Assembly (NCBI GenBank): GCA_023412745.1
Contig: JAEZBZ010000097.1
Location: 1-15,065, forward strand
DNA from: Pseudomonadota bacterium
Lineage (GTDB): Bacteria; Pseudomonadota; Alphaproteobacteria; Rhizobiales; Hyphomicrobiaceae
Reading direction: 5' to 3'
Length of the DNA: 15,065 bases
The notes under the pieces are model-generated. The model saw only the letters and a program-made list of their open reading frames with translations. It was not told where the DNA came from and ran no database searches. This document shows positions 1 to 6,329 of this stretch, piece after piece. Within the stretch, counting starts at the first letter, position 1; each line of letters starts with the position of its first letter. Position numbers and translations under genes: made by a program.

Positions 1-1
1 C

Positions 2-430
2 GATATGGACATCGCCGCGGAGTTGATGGGCATCCGACCGCTTTATGCCAAGCTGACCGCGTTCGCGATTTCCTCGTTCATCATTGGCGTAGCGGGCGCG
101 TTGTGGGCGTTCGTGCATCTCGGCTCATGGGAGCCGCTCGCCTTCAACATCGATCGCTCGTTCCAGCTTCTATTCATGGTCATCATCGGCGGGCTTGGCT
201 CGATCCTGGGCTGTTTCCTCGGCGCGGCCTTCATTCTGATCTTGCCGATCTTCCTCGATCAGGCGCCGCACGCGCTCGGGCTGTCGATGTCGGTCGAGAC
301 TGTCTCGCACCTCGTTTTCATCATCACCGGCGCGCTGATCTGCATCCTGTTGATTGTGGAGCCGCACGGCTTCGCGCGGCTGTGGGCGATCACCAAGGAG
401 AAGCTGAGGCTTTGGCCGTTCCCGTATTAG
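2..430 (+). CDS. livM: Branched-chain amino acid-type ABC transporter permease, LivM family, C-terminal part (5' truncated)
   Basis: The inner-membrane permease subunit of a HAAT-family importer forms the translocation path with a LivH-type partner, which presumably lies upstream of the window. The reading frame is open at the left edge, so about 142 C-terminal residues of a usual 300-400 are visible. The fragment begins in the conserved cytoplasmic-loop motif 'DMDIAAELMGIRP' followed by 'YAKLTAFAISS', the family hallmark contacting the ATPases. Three hydrophobic stretches follow, roughly the FAISSFIIGVAGALWAF, LLFMVIIGGLGSILGCF and LVFIITGALICILLIV regions. It ends in the typical 'EPHGFARLW...LWPFPY' tail. 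The ATG at 5 is an internal Met, not a start. The next gene is the binding protein, 123 bases on. The family call is firm; the ligand cannot be read from this fragment. Confidence 0.93.
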   Translation, partial: DMDIAAELMGIRPLYAKLTAFAISSFIIGVAGALWAFVHLGSWEPLAFNIDRSFQLLFMVIIGGLGSILGCFLGAAFILILPIFLDQAPHALGLSMSVETVSHLVFIITGALICILLIVEPHGFARLWAITKEKLRLWPFPY

Positions 431-447
431 TGGCGGCTATCGGAAAG

Positions 448-481
448 CTTTGGTCGGCAACTGCGGAGCGGCCAACCGAAG
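448..481 (+). other. Intergenic stem-loop between permease and binding-protein genes
   Basis: Arms CTTTGGTCGGC (448-458) and GCCAACCGAAG (471-481) pair over 11 positions with one G-U wobble and one C-A mismatch, around a 12-base loop. No T-tract follows, so it does not look like a classical intrinsic terminator. Its position, just after the livM stop and about 70 bases before the binding-protein start, fits an RNA-processing or stabilising hairpin. The structure is seen in the sequence; the role is inferred. Confidence 0.4.
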
Positions 482-539
482 CCACAACAATCAAAAAGGC
501 CCGCGCATATGGGTTCGGCTGCAGTCGGGCTCGAAAAAT

Positions 540-544
540 GGAGG
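540..544 (+). promoter_or_regulatory. Shine-Dalgarno site fixing the binding-protein start at 554
   Basis: GGAGG at 540-544 lies 9 bases before the ATG at 554. The longer in-frame start at 509 has no comparable site and would put 15 polar residues ahead of the signal peptide, so 554 is preferred. Confidence 0.75.
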
Positions 545-553
545 AAACTGGTT

Positions 554-1879
554 ATGGCTCGCAAGAGTTGGGTTCTGGCCGCGGCAGCGGTCATAGCTGC
601 GCCGGTCATGCTGACCGCATTGCCGGCATTGGCGCAGAACGAGCAGTTCGTCCCGCGGCTGGTCTATCGTACCGGCGCATATGCGCCGAATGGCATTCCG
701 TTTGCCAACGGTGCCGCCGACTATCTGACGCTGCTCAACGAACGTGACGGCGGCATCAACGGCGTCAAGATCGTCATGGAAGAGTGCGAAACCGGCTACG
801 CCACGGACAAGGGCGTGGAATGCTACGAACGCCTGAAGGGCAAAGGCCCGACCGGCGCGGCGTATTTCTCGCCGCTATCGACCGGCATCACGTTCGCGCT
901 CACCGAGAAAGTGCCGGGCGATAAAATCCCGCTGTTGACGCTTGGCTACGGGCGCTCCGATAGCCGCAATGGCGCGGTGTTCCCGTGGAACTTCATCGCG
1001 CTCGGCAGCTACTGGACCGCGGCCGATGTCGCCATTCAGCACGTCGCCAAGGAAATGGGCGGCTTCGACAAGCTCAAGGGCAAAAAGATAAGCCTCGTCT
1101 ATCATGACAGCCCTTACGGCAAGGAGCCGATTCCGGCGCTCGAAGCCCGCGCCAAGAAGCACGGCTTCAATCTGAAGCTGATTCCGGTCACGCATCCGGG
1201 CGTCGAGCAGAAGTCGCAATGGCTGTCGATCCGCCAGGATCGCCCTGACTATGTGCTGCTATGGGGCTGGGGCGTGATGAACTCGACCTCGATCAAGGAA
1301 GCCGCGGCTGTCGCTTATCCGCGCGACAAGATCATCGGCGTGTGGTGGTCGGGCGCTGAGCCCGATGTCATCCCGGCGGGCGAGCAGGCCAAGGGCTACA
1401 AGGCGCTTTTGCTGCAGCATCCGGCCAGCAAGTTCGGGGTCCATGCCGATATCGAGAAGCACGTGTTCGCGAAGGGCCAGGGCGTTGGTAAGGATACCTT
1501 CGCGCAGGTGCTCTACAATCGCGGGCTGATCGACTCGCTGATCGGCACCGAAGCCATTCGCACCGCGCAGGGCAAGTTTGGCAACAAGCCGCTGACGGGC
1601 GAACAGGTGCGTTGGGGTTTTGAAAACCTGAACCTCACGGCCGAGCGCATCAAAGAGCTGGGCTTCGAGGGAATGCTGGAGCCGATCAAGCTGTCCTGCG
1701 CTGACCATCAGGGGGCGGACAAGGCCCGCCTGCATCAGTGGGACGGCAAGGAGTGGAAGATCATCTCCGACTACTACACAGCGGACCGCTCGGTTGTGGA
1801 TCCGCTGGTGAAAGAGGTGTCGGAGAAGTACGCCTCCGAGAAGAACATCACGCCGCGGGACTGCTCCAAAGAGAGCTGA
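554..1879 (+). CDS. ABC transporter substrate-binding protein, branched-chain amino acid (Peripla_BP_6) type
   Basis: This periplasmic type I binding protein captures the ligand for the importer encoded by the flanking genes. It has 441 residues from ATG 554. The N-terminus MARKSW is followed by a hydrophobic core and 'ALPALA-QN', a Sec signal peptide with probable cleavage after residue 27. The mature part begins 'VPRLVYRTGAYAPNGIPFANG' (residues 33-53), with 'LLNERDGGINGVKIVMEECETGY' (60-82) typical of the family. At 441 residues it is longer than LivK/LivJ of E. coli (about 370) and resembles the larger paralogues found beside acyl-CoA ligase genes. There are four cysteines in the mature protein (78, 90, 382, 437), compatible with one or two disulfides. 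The ligand is unknown: it could be an amino acid, a short-chain or an aromatic acid. It sits between livM and livF and is presumably co-transcribed. Confidence 0.92.
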   Translation: MARKSWVLAAAAVIAAPVMLTALPALAQNEQFVPRLVYRTGAYAPNGIPFANGAADYLTLLNERDGGINGVKIVMEECETGYATDKGVECYERLKGKGPTGAAYFSPLSTGITFALTEKVPGDKIPLLTLGYGRSDSRNGAVFPWNFIALGSYWTAADVAIQHVAKEMGGFDKLKGKKISLVYHDSPYGKEPIPALEARAKKHGFNLKLIPVTHPGVEQKSQWLSIRQDRPDYVLLWGWGVMNSTSIKEAAAVAYPRDKIIGVWWSGAEPDVIPAGEQAKGYKALLLQHPASKFGVHADIEKHVFAKGQGVGKDTFAQVLYNRGLIDSLIGTEAIRTAQGKFGNKPLTGEQVRWGFENLNLTAERIKELGFEGMLEPIKLSCADHQGADKARLHQWDGKEWKIISDYYTADRSVVDPLVKEVSEKYASEKNITPRDCSKES

Positions 1880-1890
1880 TCGCGGATAGA

Positions 1891-1915
1891 TGCCTCGCTC
1901 CACGTGAGCGAGGCA
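1891..1915 (+). other. Perfect 10-bp hairpin between binding-protein gene and livF
   Basis: Arms TGCCTCGCTC (1891-1900) and GAGCGAGGCA (1906-1915) pair perfectly around the 5-base loop CACGT, starting 11 bases after the binding-protein stop. There is no downstream T-run. In periplasmic transport operons such hairpins commonly protect the upstream message from 3' exonucleases, or partly terminate transcription so that binding protein exceeds ATPase. That role is inferred here. Confidence 0.55.
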
Positions 1916-1991
1916 CGGTGTCAGCGTCACGCCGGGGAACAATGGGGGAAGCTGGCGCTGGCACCACCTATTGCGTTTTCTCGACCTCGAC

Positions 1992-1995
1992 GGAG
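1992..1995 (+). promoter_or_regulatory. Shine-Dalgarno site for livF
   Basis: GGAG at 1992-1995 lies 8 bases before the ATG at 2004. It selects that start over the in-frame TTG at 1971, which would add 11 residues. Confidence 0.6.
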
Positions 1996-2003
1996 CCTTT
2001 GGC

Positions 2004-2849
2004 ATGACCAGCACACCCCTCGCCGCGAAGGCCGAACCGCAGACAGTCGCCACGATCCTCTCGGTCAACAACATCGAGGTCATCTACGACCACGTGATCC
2101 TGGTGCTAAAAGGCGTGTCGCTGAAAGTACCAGAGGGCGGCATCGTCGCCATTCTCGGTGCTAACGGTGCTGGCAAATCGACGACGCTGAAAGCGGTCTC
2201 GAACCTGCTGCGTTCCGAGCGCGGCGAGGTGACCAAAGGCACGATAGCGTTCAAGGGGGAGCGTGTTGATCGGCTGACCCCGAACGATCTGGTGCGCCGC
2301 GGGTGCATTCAGGTCATGGAGGGGCGGCACTGCTTTGGCCACCTGACGGTCGAGGAAAACCTGCTGACCGGCGCCTTCACGCGGCGCGACGGCCATGCCG
2401 CCGTCATGCAGGACCTGGAGAAGGTCTATGCGTATTTCCCGCGCCTCAAGCAGCGGCGCAGCAGCCAGGCCGGCTATACATCGGGCGGCGAGCAGCAGAT
2501 GACCGCGATCGGTCGGGCGCTGATGTCACGGCCGAAGATGATCCTGCTCGATGAGCCGTCGATGGGGCTGGCGCCACAGATCGTCGAGGAGATCTTCTCG
2601 ATCGTCGATGGCCTCAACCGTAACGAGGGCGTCAGCTTCCTGTTGGCCGAGCAGAACACCAACATCGCGCTACGCTATTCCACCTACGGCTATATCCTGG
2701 AAAACGGCCGCGTGGTGATGGACGGTGAAGCCCGCGATCTGCGCGAAAACGAGGACGTGAAGGAGTTCTACCTCGGGATCGGGGGAGCAGACCGCAAAAG
2801 CTTTCGCGACGGCAAATCCTACAAGCGCCGGAAGCGCTGGCTGGCGTAA
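2004..2849 (+). CDS. livF: Branched-chain amino acid-type ABC transporter ATP-binding protein, LivF family
   Basis: This cytoplasmic ATPase powers the importer as the partner of LivG. It has 281 residues from ATG 2004. Visible motifs are Walker A GANGAGKST (52-60), a Q-loop region around 'CIQVMEGRHCFGHLTVEENL' (101-120), signature TSGGEQQ (159-165, with T in place of the usual L), Walker B MILLDEP (179-185) with catalytic E184, and D-loop SMGLAP. The H-loop position reads 'LLAEQN', as is usual in LivF where Gln replaces the switch His. The C-terminus carries a basic extension (about 264-281, ending 'KSYKRRKRWLA') absent from E. coli LivF. I associate such tails with importers next to AMP-dependent acyl-CoA ligases, from memory. 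It lies 124 bases after the binding-protein gene and is probably the last gene of the operon. Confidence 0.93.
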   Translation: MTSTPLAAKAEPQTVATILSVNNIEVIYDHVILVLKGVSLKVPEGGIVAILGANGAGKSTTLKAVSNLLRSERGEVTKGTIAFKGERVDRLTPNDLVRRGCIQVMEGRHCFGHLTVEENLLTGAFTRRDGHAAVMQDLEKVYAYFPRLKQRRSSQAGYTSGGEQQMTAIGRALMSRPKMILLDEPSMGLAPQIVEEIFSIVDGLNRNEGVSFLLAEQNTNIALRYSTYGYILENGRVVMDGEARDLRENEDVKEFYLGIGGADRKSFRDGKSYKRRKRWLA

Positions 2850-2854
2850 CGCCT

Positions 2855-2873
2855 GCGTGCCCGCGCCGCACGC
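2855..2873. terminator. Possible bidirectional terminator hairpin between convergent genes
   Basis: In the 29-base gap between livF and the opposing gene, GCGTGC (2855-2860) and GCACGC (2868-2873) can form a 6-bp GC-rich stem with a 7-base loop. It has no T-tract on either strand, so it is weak as an intrinsic terminator. It is placed where a shared terminator is expected. Confidence 0.3.
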
Positions 2874-2878
2874 TGTCA

Positions 2879-3874
2879 TTACTGCGGCGACCCGTTCAGC
2901 AGCTTGACGGCCGCCGATGACAGCGCGCCGGTGATGATGCAGGGCAGGCCGATGGCGACTTGGCCCGCCGCGCTGGCCACCACACAGCCGACCGCGATGG
3001 CCGTGCTGCCCCAATACGCTGCGGTCGACCACGCGTTGTTCGGCTGCGGGCCCTTGCGCTTCAATTCCTCGATCGCTGCCAGGGCTTCCTTGCGGATCTT
3101 GCCGGTCTCGAACGTTTCAGCGGCTTCGACGATTTCCTTCAGTTCCGCGCGCACGTGCTTGTCATGGCTGGACAGCCGCTGTTCGTCACGCAGCAGGTCG
3201 AGCAGATCCTTGTCGCGCGACGCGTTGTTCGCCAGCGTCCATTTGGAAATGCTGCCGACGGTCAGCTTGTTGACGTCGGCCTTGTCCTTCGACCAGCGCA
3301 GCGCGGTGACGATCCGGCGAACCGGTTCGTGCGAGCCGGTGGCGAAATAGTAGCCCCACAGCGTGTCGACCGCGGCGGGACCGGACTCGAGGGGAAGGTC
3401 GTGCAGCAGCTTGGCTTTGCCGTGAAGGTAGCTGTCGATCAGGGTCTTGCGCGCGGGCATGCGCTCGACGAACTGGCTGAGCAGGCTTCTCCAGTCCGGA
3501 AGGCCTGAATAAGCGATAGCCTTGATGATCGCGCTCTGGTCTTCCGGCGGCATCGGGAACATGCCGGTCACGAGCTTCTTGGCATTTTTCGGATTGCTGC
3601 CCAGCACACCCGCCATGAAGCCGACGAAGATGCCGGACGCATCGCTGTCGCGGAACAGGCCGAGCTGACTGATCGCCTTCACCGCTTGCGGCAAATGCTT
3701 GGGTTGCGGTTCGAGGCGATAGCCGTCGATCCATTTCAGGATCTGTTCGTGCGTGCCGAACGGACTGCGCGGGTCACCCTTCGGCGAGGCCAGCGACATC
3801 ATCTGCGCGCTCGCGGCAGGCACGAGCACAAAGGTCAGAAGAAGGCCAAGCAGGCCAGCGCGGACAAAATGCAT
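2879..3874 (-). CDS. Exported hypothetical protein with signal peptide and hydrophobic C-terminus
   Basis: The family is not recognised. The chosen ATG at 3874 gives 331 residues and has GGGGA (3884-3888 on this strand) 9 bases upstream. The frame stays open to 3949, but that extension would bury the signal peptide. The N-terminus MHFVRAGLLGLLLTFVLVPA then ASA-Q is a clear Sec signal, cleaved after about residue 23. The body (about 40-270) looks all-helical and soluble, with 'RDSDASGIFVGFMAGVLG' (75-92), 'AIAYSGLPDW' (119-128) and a charged, probably coiled stretch near 225-272. Residues about 285-322 are hydrophobic, rich in Gly/Ala/Ser with two Cys, and could form a membrane hairpin. It may therefore be a periplasmic protein with a C-terminal anchor. 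It stands alone, convergent with livF and divergent from gdhA, so context gives no function. Codon use looks native. Confidence 0.8.
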   Translation of the reverse strand: MHFVRAGLLGLLLTFVLVPAASAQMMSLASPKGDPRSPFGTHEQILKWIDGYRLEPQPKHLPQAVKAISQLGLFRDSDASGIFVGFMAGVLGSNPKNAKKLVTGMFPMPPEDQSAIIKAIAYSGLPDWRSLLSQFVERMPARKTLIDSYLHGKAKLLHDLPLESGPAAVDTLWGYYFATGSHEPVRRIVTALRWSKDKADVNKLTVGSISKWTLANNASRDKDLLDLLRDEQRLSSHDKHVRAELKEIVEAAETFETGKIRKEALAAIEELKRKGPQPNNAWSTAAYWGSTAIAVGCVVASAAGQVAIGLPCIITGALSSAAVKLLNGSPQ

Positions 3875-4023
3875 GAACAGACGTCCCCAGGAATGCAAAG
3901 CAATTCCCGCCCCAATCGATATGCGCGCCACACGCAGGCCGGCACACAACCAGCCGCTCGCGTCGATTTCATGGCAGCATCGACAACTTATTGCGGGGGC
4001 AGCGTTTTCTGGAATTGGTCAAA

Positions 4024-4057
4024 GTTTGCGCTGATTTTGCTAAAAAATCGAGCAAAC
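4024..4057. promoter_or_regulatory. 34-base interrupted palindrome upstream of gdhA, candidate operator
   Basis: Outer arms GTTTGC (4024-4029) and GCAAAC (4052-4057) and inner arms GATTTT (4033-4038) and AAAATC (4044-4049) are perfectly complementary. They are separated by 3- and 2-base bulges around a 5-base centre. The dyad ends 4 bases before a possible -35 element, a position typical of a regulator binding site. It could instead be an RNA hairpin for a transcript entering from either side. The dyad is seen; the operator role is inferred. Confidence 0.45.
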
Positions 4058-4061
4058 CGCT

Positions 4062-4089
4062 TTGAGATTGCTCTCTCTCGATATATCTA
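4062..4089 (+). promoter_or_regulatory. Weak sigma-70-like promoter candidate for gdhA
   Basis: TTGAGA (4062-4067) matches the -35 consensus at five of six positions. TATCTA at 4084-4089 (16-base spacer) is a poor -10, and the overlapping TATATC at 4082 is better but only 14 bases away. If used, the leader to the ATG at 4195 would be about 100 bases. Confidence 0.25.
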
Positions 4090-4194
4090 CGCCGCCGCAC
4101 CGACGGTTCTCTGACCGTTTCCTTGACCAAGCACGTGTCGTGGATTGCGCGAAGCCGCGCCCTGACGCTGCGCAACCGCGATGGATGGACCGGG

Positions 4195-5541
4195 ATGTTG
4201 TTGGACGAGAAGCTGGAGCCCATATTTGCAGACGTACTCCGGCGCAATCCCGGCGAGGAAGAATTCCATCAGTCGGTTCGCGAGGTGCTGGGCAGCCTTG
4301 GCGCCGTCATCGCCAAGACGCCGTCGTATGCCGAAGGCGCCCTGATCGAGCGGTTGTGTGAGCCGGAGCGCCAGATCATTTTCCGTGTACCCTGGATCGA
4401 CGATAACAATCGCGTCCAGATCAATCGCGGGTTTCGCGTCCAGTTCAATTCCGCGCTCGGGCCCTACAAGGGCGGCTTGCGGTTTCACCCCACGGTTTAC
4501 CTGGGCACGATCAAATTCCTCGGCTTCGAGCAGACGTTCAAGAACGCGCTGACGGGTATGCCCATCGGTGGCGGCAAAGGCGGTTCCGACTTCGATCCCA
4601 AAGGGCGGTCGGATGCGGAGATCATGCGCTTCTGCCAGTCGTTTATGACGGAGCTTTGTCGGCATCTCGGTGAATACACCGACGTCCCGGCCGGTGATAT
4701 GGGCGTTGGCCAGCGCGAAATCGGTTTCATGTTCGGCCAGTACAAGCGGATAACCAATCGCTACGAGTCTGGTGTTCTCACCGGCAAGGGGCTGGCGTGG
4801 GGTGGATCGCGCGTCCGCACCGAGGCGACCGGCTACGGCGCGACCTACTTCGTTGAGCGTATGCTGCGCACGCGCGGCATGGATTTCGACGGCAAGAAGG
4901 TCGTGGTCTCCGGCACGGGCAACGTGGCCATTTATACCATGGAGAAGATCCAGGAACTCGGCGGCCGCATCGTCGCCTGCTCGGATTCCAACGGTTATGT
5001 CGTCGAGGAAAGCGGCATCAACCTGGCTCTCCTGAAGGACGTGAAGGAACGCCAGCGCGGACGCGTCAAGGACTACGCTGCCGCGCGCGGCGCGGGTGCG
5101 GTCTATGTCGACAAGGGCCGGGTGTGGGATGTCCCGGCGGATATCGCAATGCCGTCTGCTACGCAAAACGAGCTTAATGGCCAGGATGCCAAGAGGCTCG
5201 TGAAGAACGGTGTGATTGCGGTGGGCGAGGGCGCCAATATGCCGTCCACGCCGGATGCGGTGCGCATCTTCCAGGAAGCCAACGTGCTGTTCGGGCCGGG
5301 CAAGGCTGCGAATGCAGGAGGCGTCGCAACCAGCGCGCTCGAAATGCAGCAGAACGCATCGCGGGATTCCTGGAGCTTCGATGCGACCGAGGAACGGCTC
5401 GCCGCCATTATGCGCGACATTCACGACCGCTGCGCGGAAACCGCCGAGGAATACGGTGCGCCGGGCAACTACGTCCTCGGCGCCAACATCGTCGGCTTCA
5501 CGCGAGTCGCCGAAGCCATGCGCGCCCTCGGGGTTATTTGA
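4195..5541 (+). CDS. gdhA: NADP-specific glutamate dehydrogenase
   Basis: This cytosolic hexameric enzyme of the ELFV dehydrogenase family interconverts 2-oxoglutarate plus ammonium plus NADPH with glutamate. It has 448 residues from ATG 4195. Against E. coli GdhA (447 residues, recalled) it is collinear without gaps at the N-terminus, so the catalytic lysine in GGGKGGSDFDP falls at K128 in both. That favours this ATG over the in-frame TTG at 4123, which adds 24 residues and lacks a Shine-Dalgarno site. The site before 4195 is also poor. Visible motifs are GPYKGGLRFHP (89-99), PAGDMGVG (165-172, catalytic Asp168), the dinucleotide-binding turn VSGTGNVA (238-245), 'AEGANMP' and 'GKAANAGGVATS', ending 'AMRALGVI'. 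All key residues are present. It is transcribed alone, divergent from the exported protein gene and convergent with the methyltransferase gene. The NADP preference is inferred from close similarity to the E. coli type. Confidence 0.96.
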   Translation: MLLDEKLEPIFADVLRRNPGEEEFHQSVREVLGSLGAVIAKTPSYAEGALIERLCEPERQIIFRVPWIDDNNRVQINRGFRVQFNSALGPYKGGLRFHPTVYLGTIKFLGFEQTFKNALTGMPIGGGKGGSDFDPKGRSDAEIMRFCQSFMTELCRHLGEYTDVPAGDMGVGQREIGFMFGQYKRITNRYESGVLTGKGLAWGGSRVRTEATGYGATYFVERMLRTRGMDFDGKKVVVSGTGNVAIYTMEKIQELGGRIVACSDSNGYVVEESGINLALLKDVKERQRGRVKDYAAARGAGAVYVDKGRVWDVPADIAMPSATQNELNGQDAKRLVKNGVIAVGEGANMPSTPDAVRIFQEANVLFGPGKAANAGGVATSALEMQQNASRDSWSFDATEERLAAIMRDIHDRCAETAEEYGAPGNYVLGANIVGFTRVAEAMRALGVI

Positions 5542-5593
5542 GGATTTCCTTCCGCGGGGACATCGGACGTCAGCGCGTATTCTTGCGCGGCGC

Positions 5594-5612
5594 TCCGGTT
5601 TCCCTATCCGGA
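5594..5612. terminator. Small stem-loop in the gdhA/methyltransferase convergent gap
   Basis: TCCGG (5594-5598) and CCGGA (5608-5612) flank a 9-base loop in the 77-base gap between two converging stop codons. The stem is short and there is no T-tract, so it is only a candidate terminator. Nothing better is visible in the gap. Confidence 0.2.
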
Positions 5613-5618
5613 CTCAGA

Positions 5619-6329
5619 TCATGGTCGCCGAAAGCTGACGACCTGACCTGCTGATGCGGTGGCATCGTAGGCAAAACCCAATCGATGAATATCGTTGAAG
5701 ATGTTCTGCATACCTGGCAGGCCGTACGCCTGCGGGTGCAGTTCGATGATGATCTTCTCGATAGTACCCAGCGTTTCCGCCTGAAAGAGCTCCAACTCGC
5801 CACCTTCGATGTCCACCACCAGCACTTTCGGCGCATATTGCGCGATGATGTCCGCGAAGGTGACAGTCGCGACTTCCGCGATCGAGGTCGCTGGCGCGCC
5901 TTCCGGTGACAGGGAACTGGTTGGCACCTGCGCGCGGCAGTAGAATTTTACCGTTGGCGCGCCCGGCTCCGGCAGCACGACAGCATTCATGACGGTGACA
6001 TCCCTCACGCCATTGAGCGCATGCACGCGCTGAATGTATGGGATGAGCTGCGGGTTTGCCTCAACGGCGATGATCTTGCCCGCACGCGTATGCTTGCGAA
6101 TGAACGTCGAGATGAAGCCAAGACACGCGCCAAGTTCCAGCACCACTTCTCCGGGAGAGATGAGCTTGCGGACTGCCTCGCGTTCAGGCTGCTCGAACGT
6201 TCTCTTCGCAAGCAGGCGTTCCAGATCGACTGTCATGATCGATCGGTCTATCGGCAGGCGAACGCCCGCGATCGTGGCTTGTCCAATTGCCCGATTGCCG
6301 AGCACCAACAGGTCACGGACGGGTTGCAT
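5619..6329 (-). CDS. FkbM family SAM-dependent methyltransferase
   Basis: This is a predicted O-methyltransferase of the FkbM family, 236 residues, with ATG at 6329. The SAM-binding fold is visible as motif I VVLELGACLGFIS (62-74) and the acidic strand end IIAVEANP (86-93, E90 expected to bind the ribose). The family signature LVVDIEGGELELF (170-182) follows. There is no signal peptide or membrane segment, so it should act in the cytoplasm. The start codon directly follows the stop of the glycosyltransferase gene (TGAATG on this strand), implying co-transcription and translational coupling. Pairing with a glycosyltransferase points to methylation of a sugar on a surface or secreted glycan, though FkbM enzymes also act on polyketides and other substrates. 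The exact acceptor cannot be told. Its GC content by eye is somewhat lower than in neighbouring genes. Confidence 0.88.
   Translation of the reverse strand: MQPVRDLLVLGNRAIGQATIAGVRLPIDRSIMTVDLERLLAKRTFEQPEREAVRKLISPGEVVLELGACLGFISTFIRKHTRAGKIIAVEANPQLIPYIQRVHALNGVRDVTVMNAVVLPEPGAPTVKFYCRAQVPTSSLSPEGAPATSIAEVATVTFADIIAQYAPKVLVVDIEGGELELFQAETLGTIEKIIIELHPQAYGLPGMQNIFNDIHRLGFAYDATASAGQVVSFRRP

Larger units (their letters stand above)
3875..4194. other. 320-base divergent intergenic region between exported protein gene and gdhA
   Basis: This stretch must hold the promoters of both neighbours. Bases from about 3980 to 4090 are clearly more A/T-rich than the genes. It contains a 34-base dyad (4024-4057), a CT run (4071-4079) and a weak sigma-70-like element (4062-4089). 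I see no further gene in it. The last 72 bases (4123-4194) are an open in-frame extension of gdhA from a TTG codon. They have high third-position GC but no ribosome binding site. Confidence 0.6.

Noticed and set aside
509..553. Longer start (ATG 509) for the binding protein
   Set aside because: It adds 15 polar residues before a complete signal peptide and lacks the strong ribosome site that precedes ATG 554.
1259..2083. Minus-strand frame over the binding-protein gene and the livF start
   Set aside because: Antisense shadow with an Arg/Leu/Val-rich composition, no motifs, and overlap of two real genes.
3875..3949. Upstream extension of the exported protein gene to 3949
   Set aside because: It would place 25 residues ahead of a canonical signal peptide. 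ATG 3874 has a well-spaced GGGGA.
4016..4031. Possible sigma-54 promoter (TGG...TTGC) upstream of gdhA
   Set aside because: The GG and GC doublets are 9 bases apart instead of the required 10, and the rest of the consensus is poor.
4087..5424. 445-codon open frame on the minus strand opposite gdhA
   Set aside because: It is a mirror of a certain gene in GC-rich DNA, where antisense frames stay open. Its translation is low in complexity, resembles no family, and has no ribosome site.
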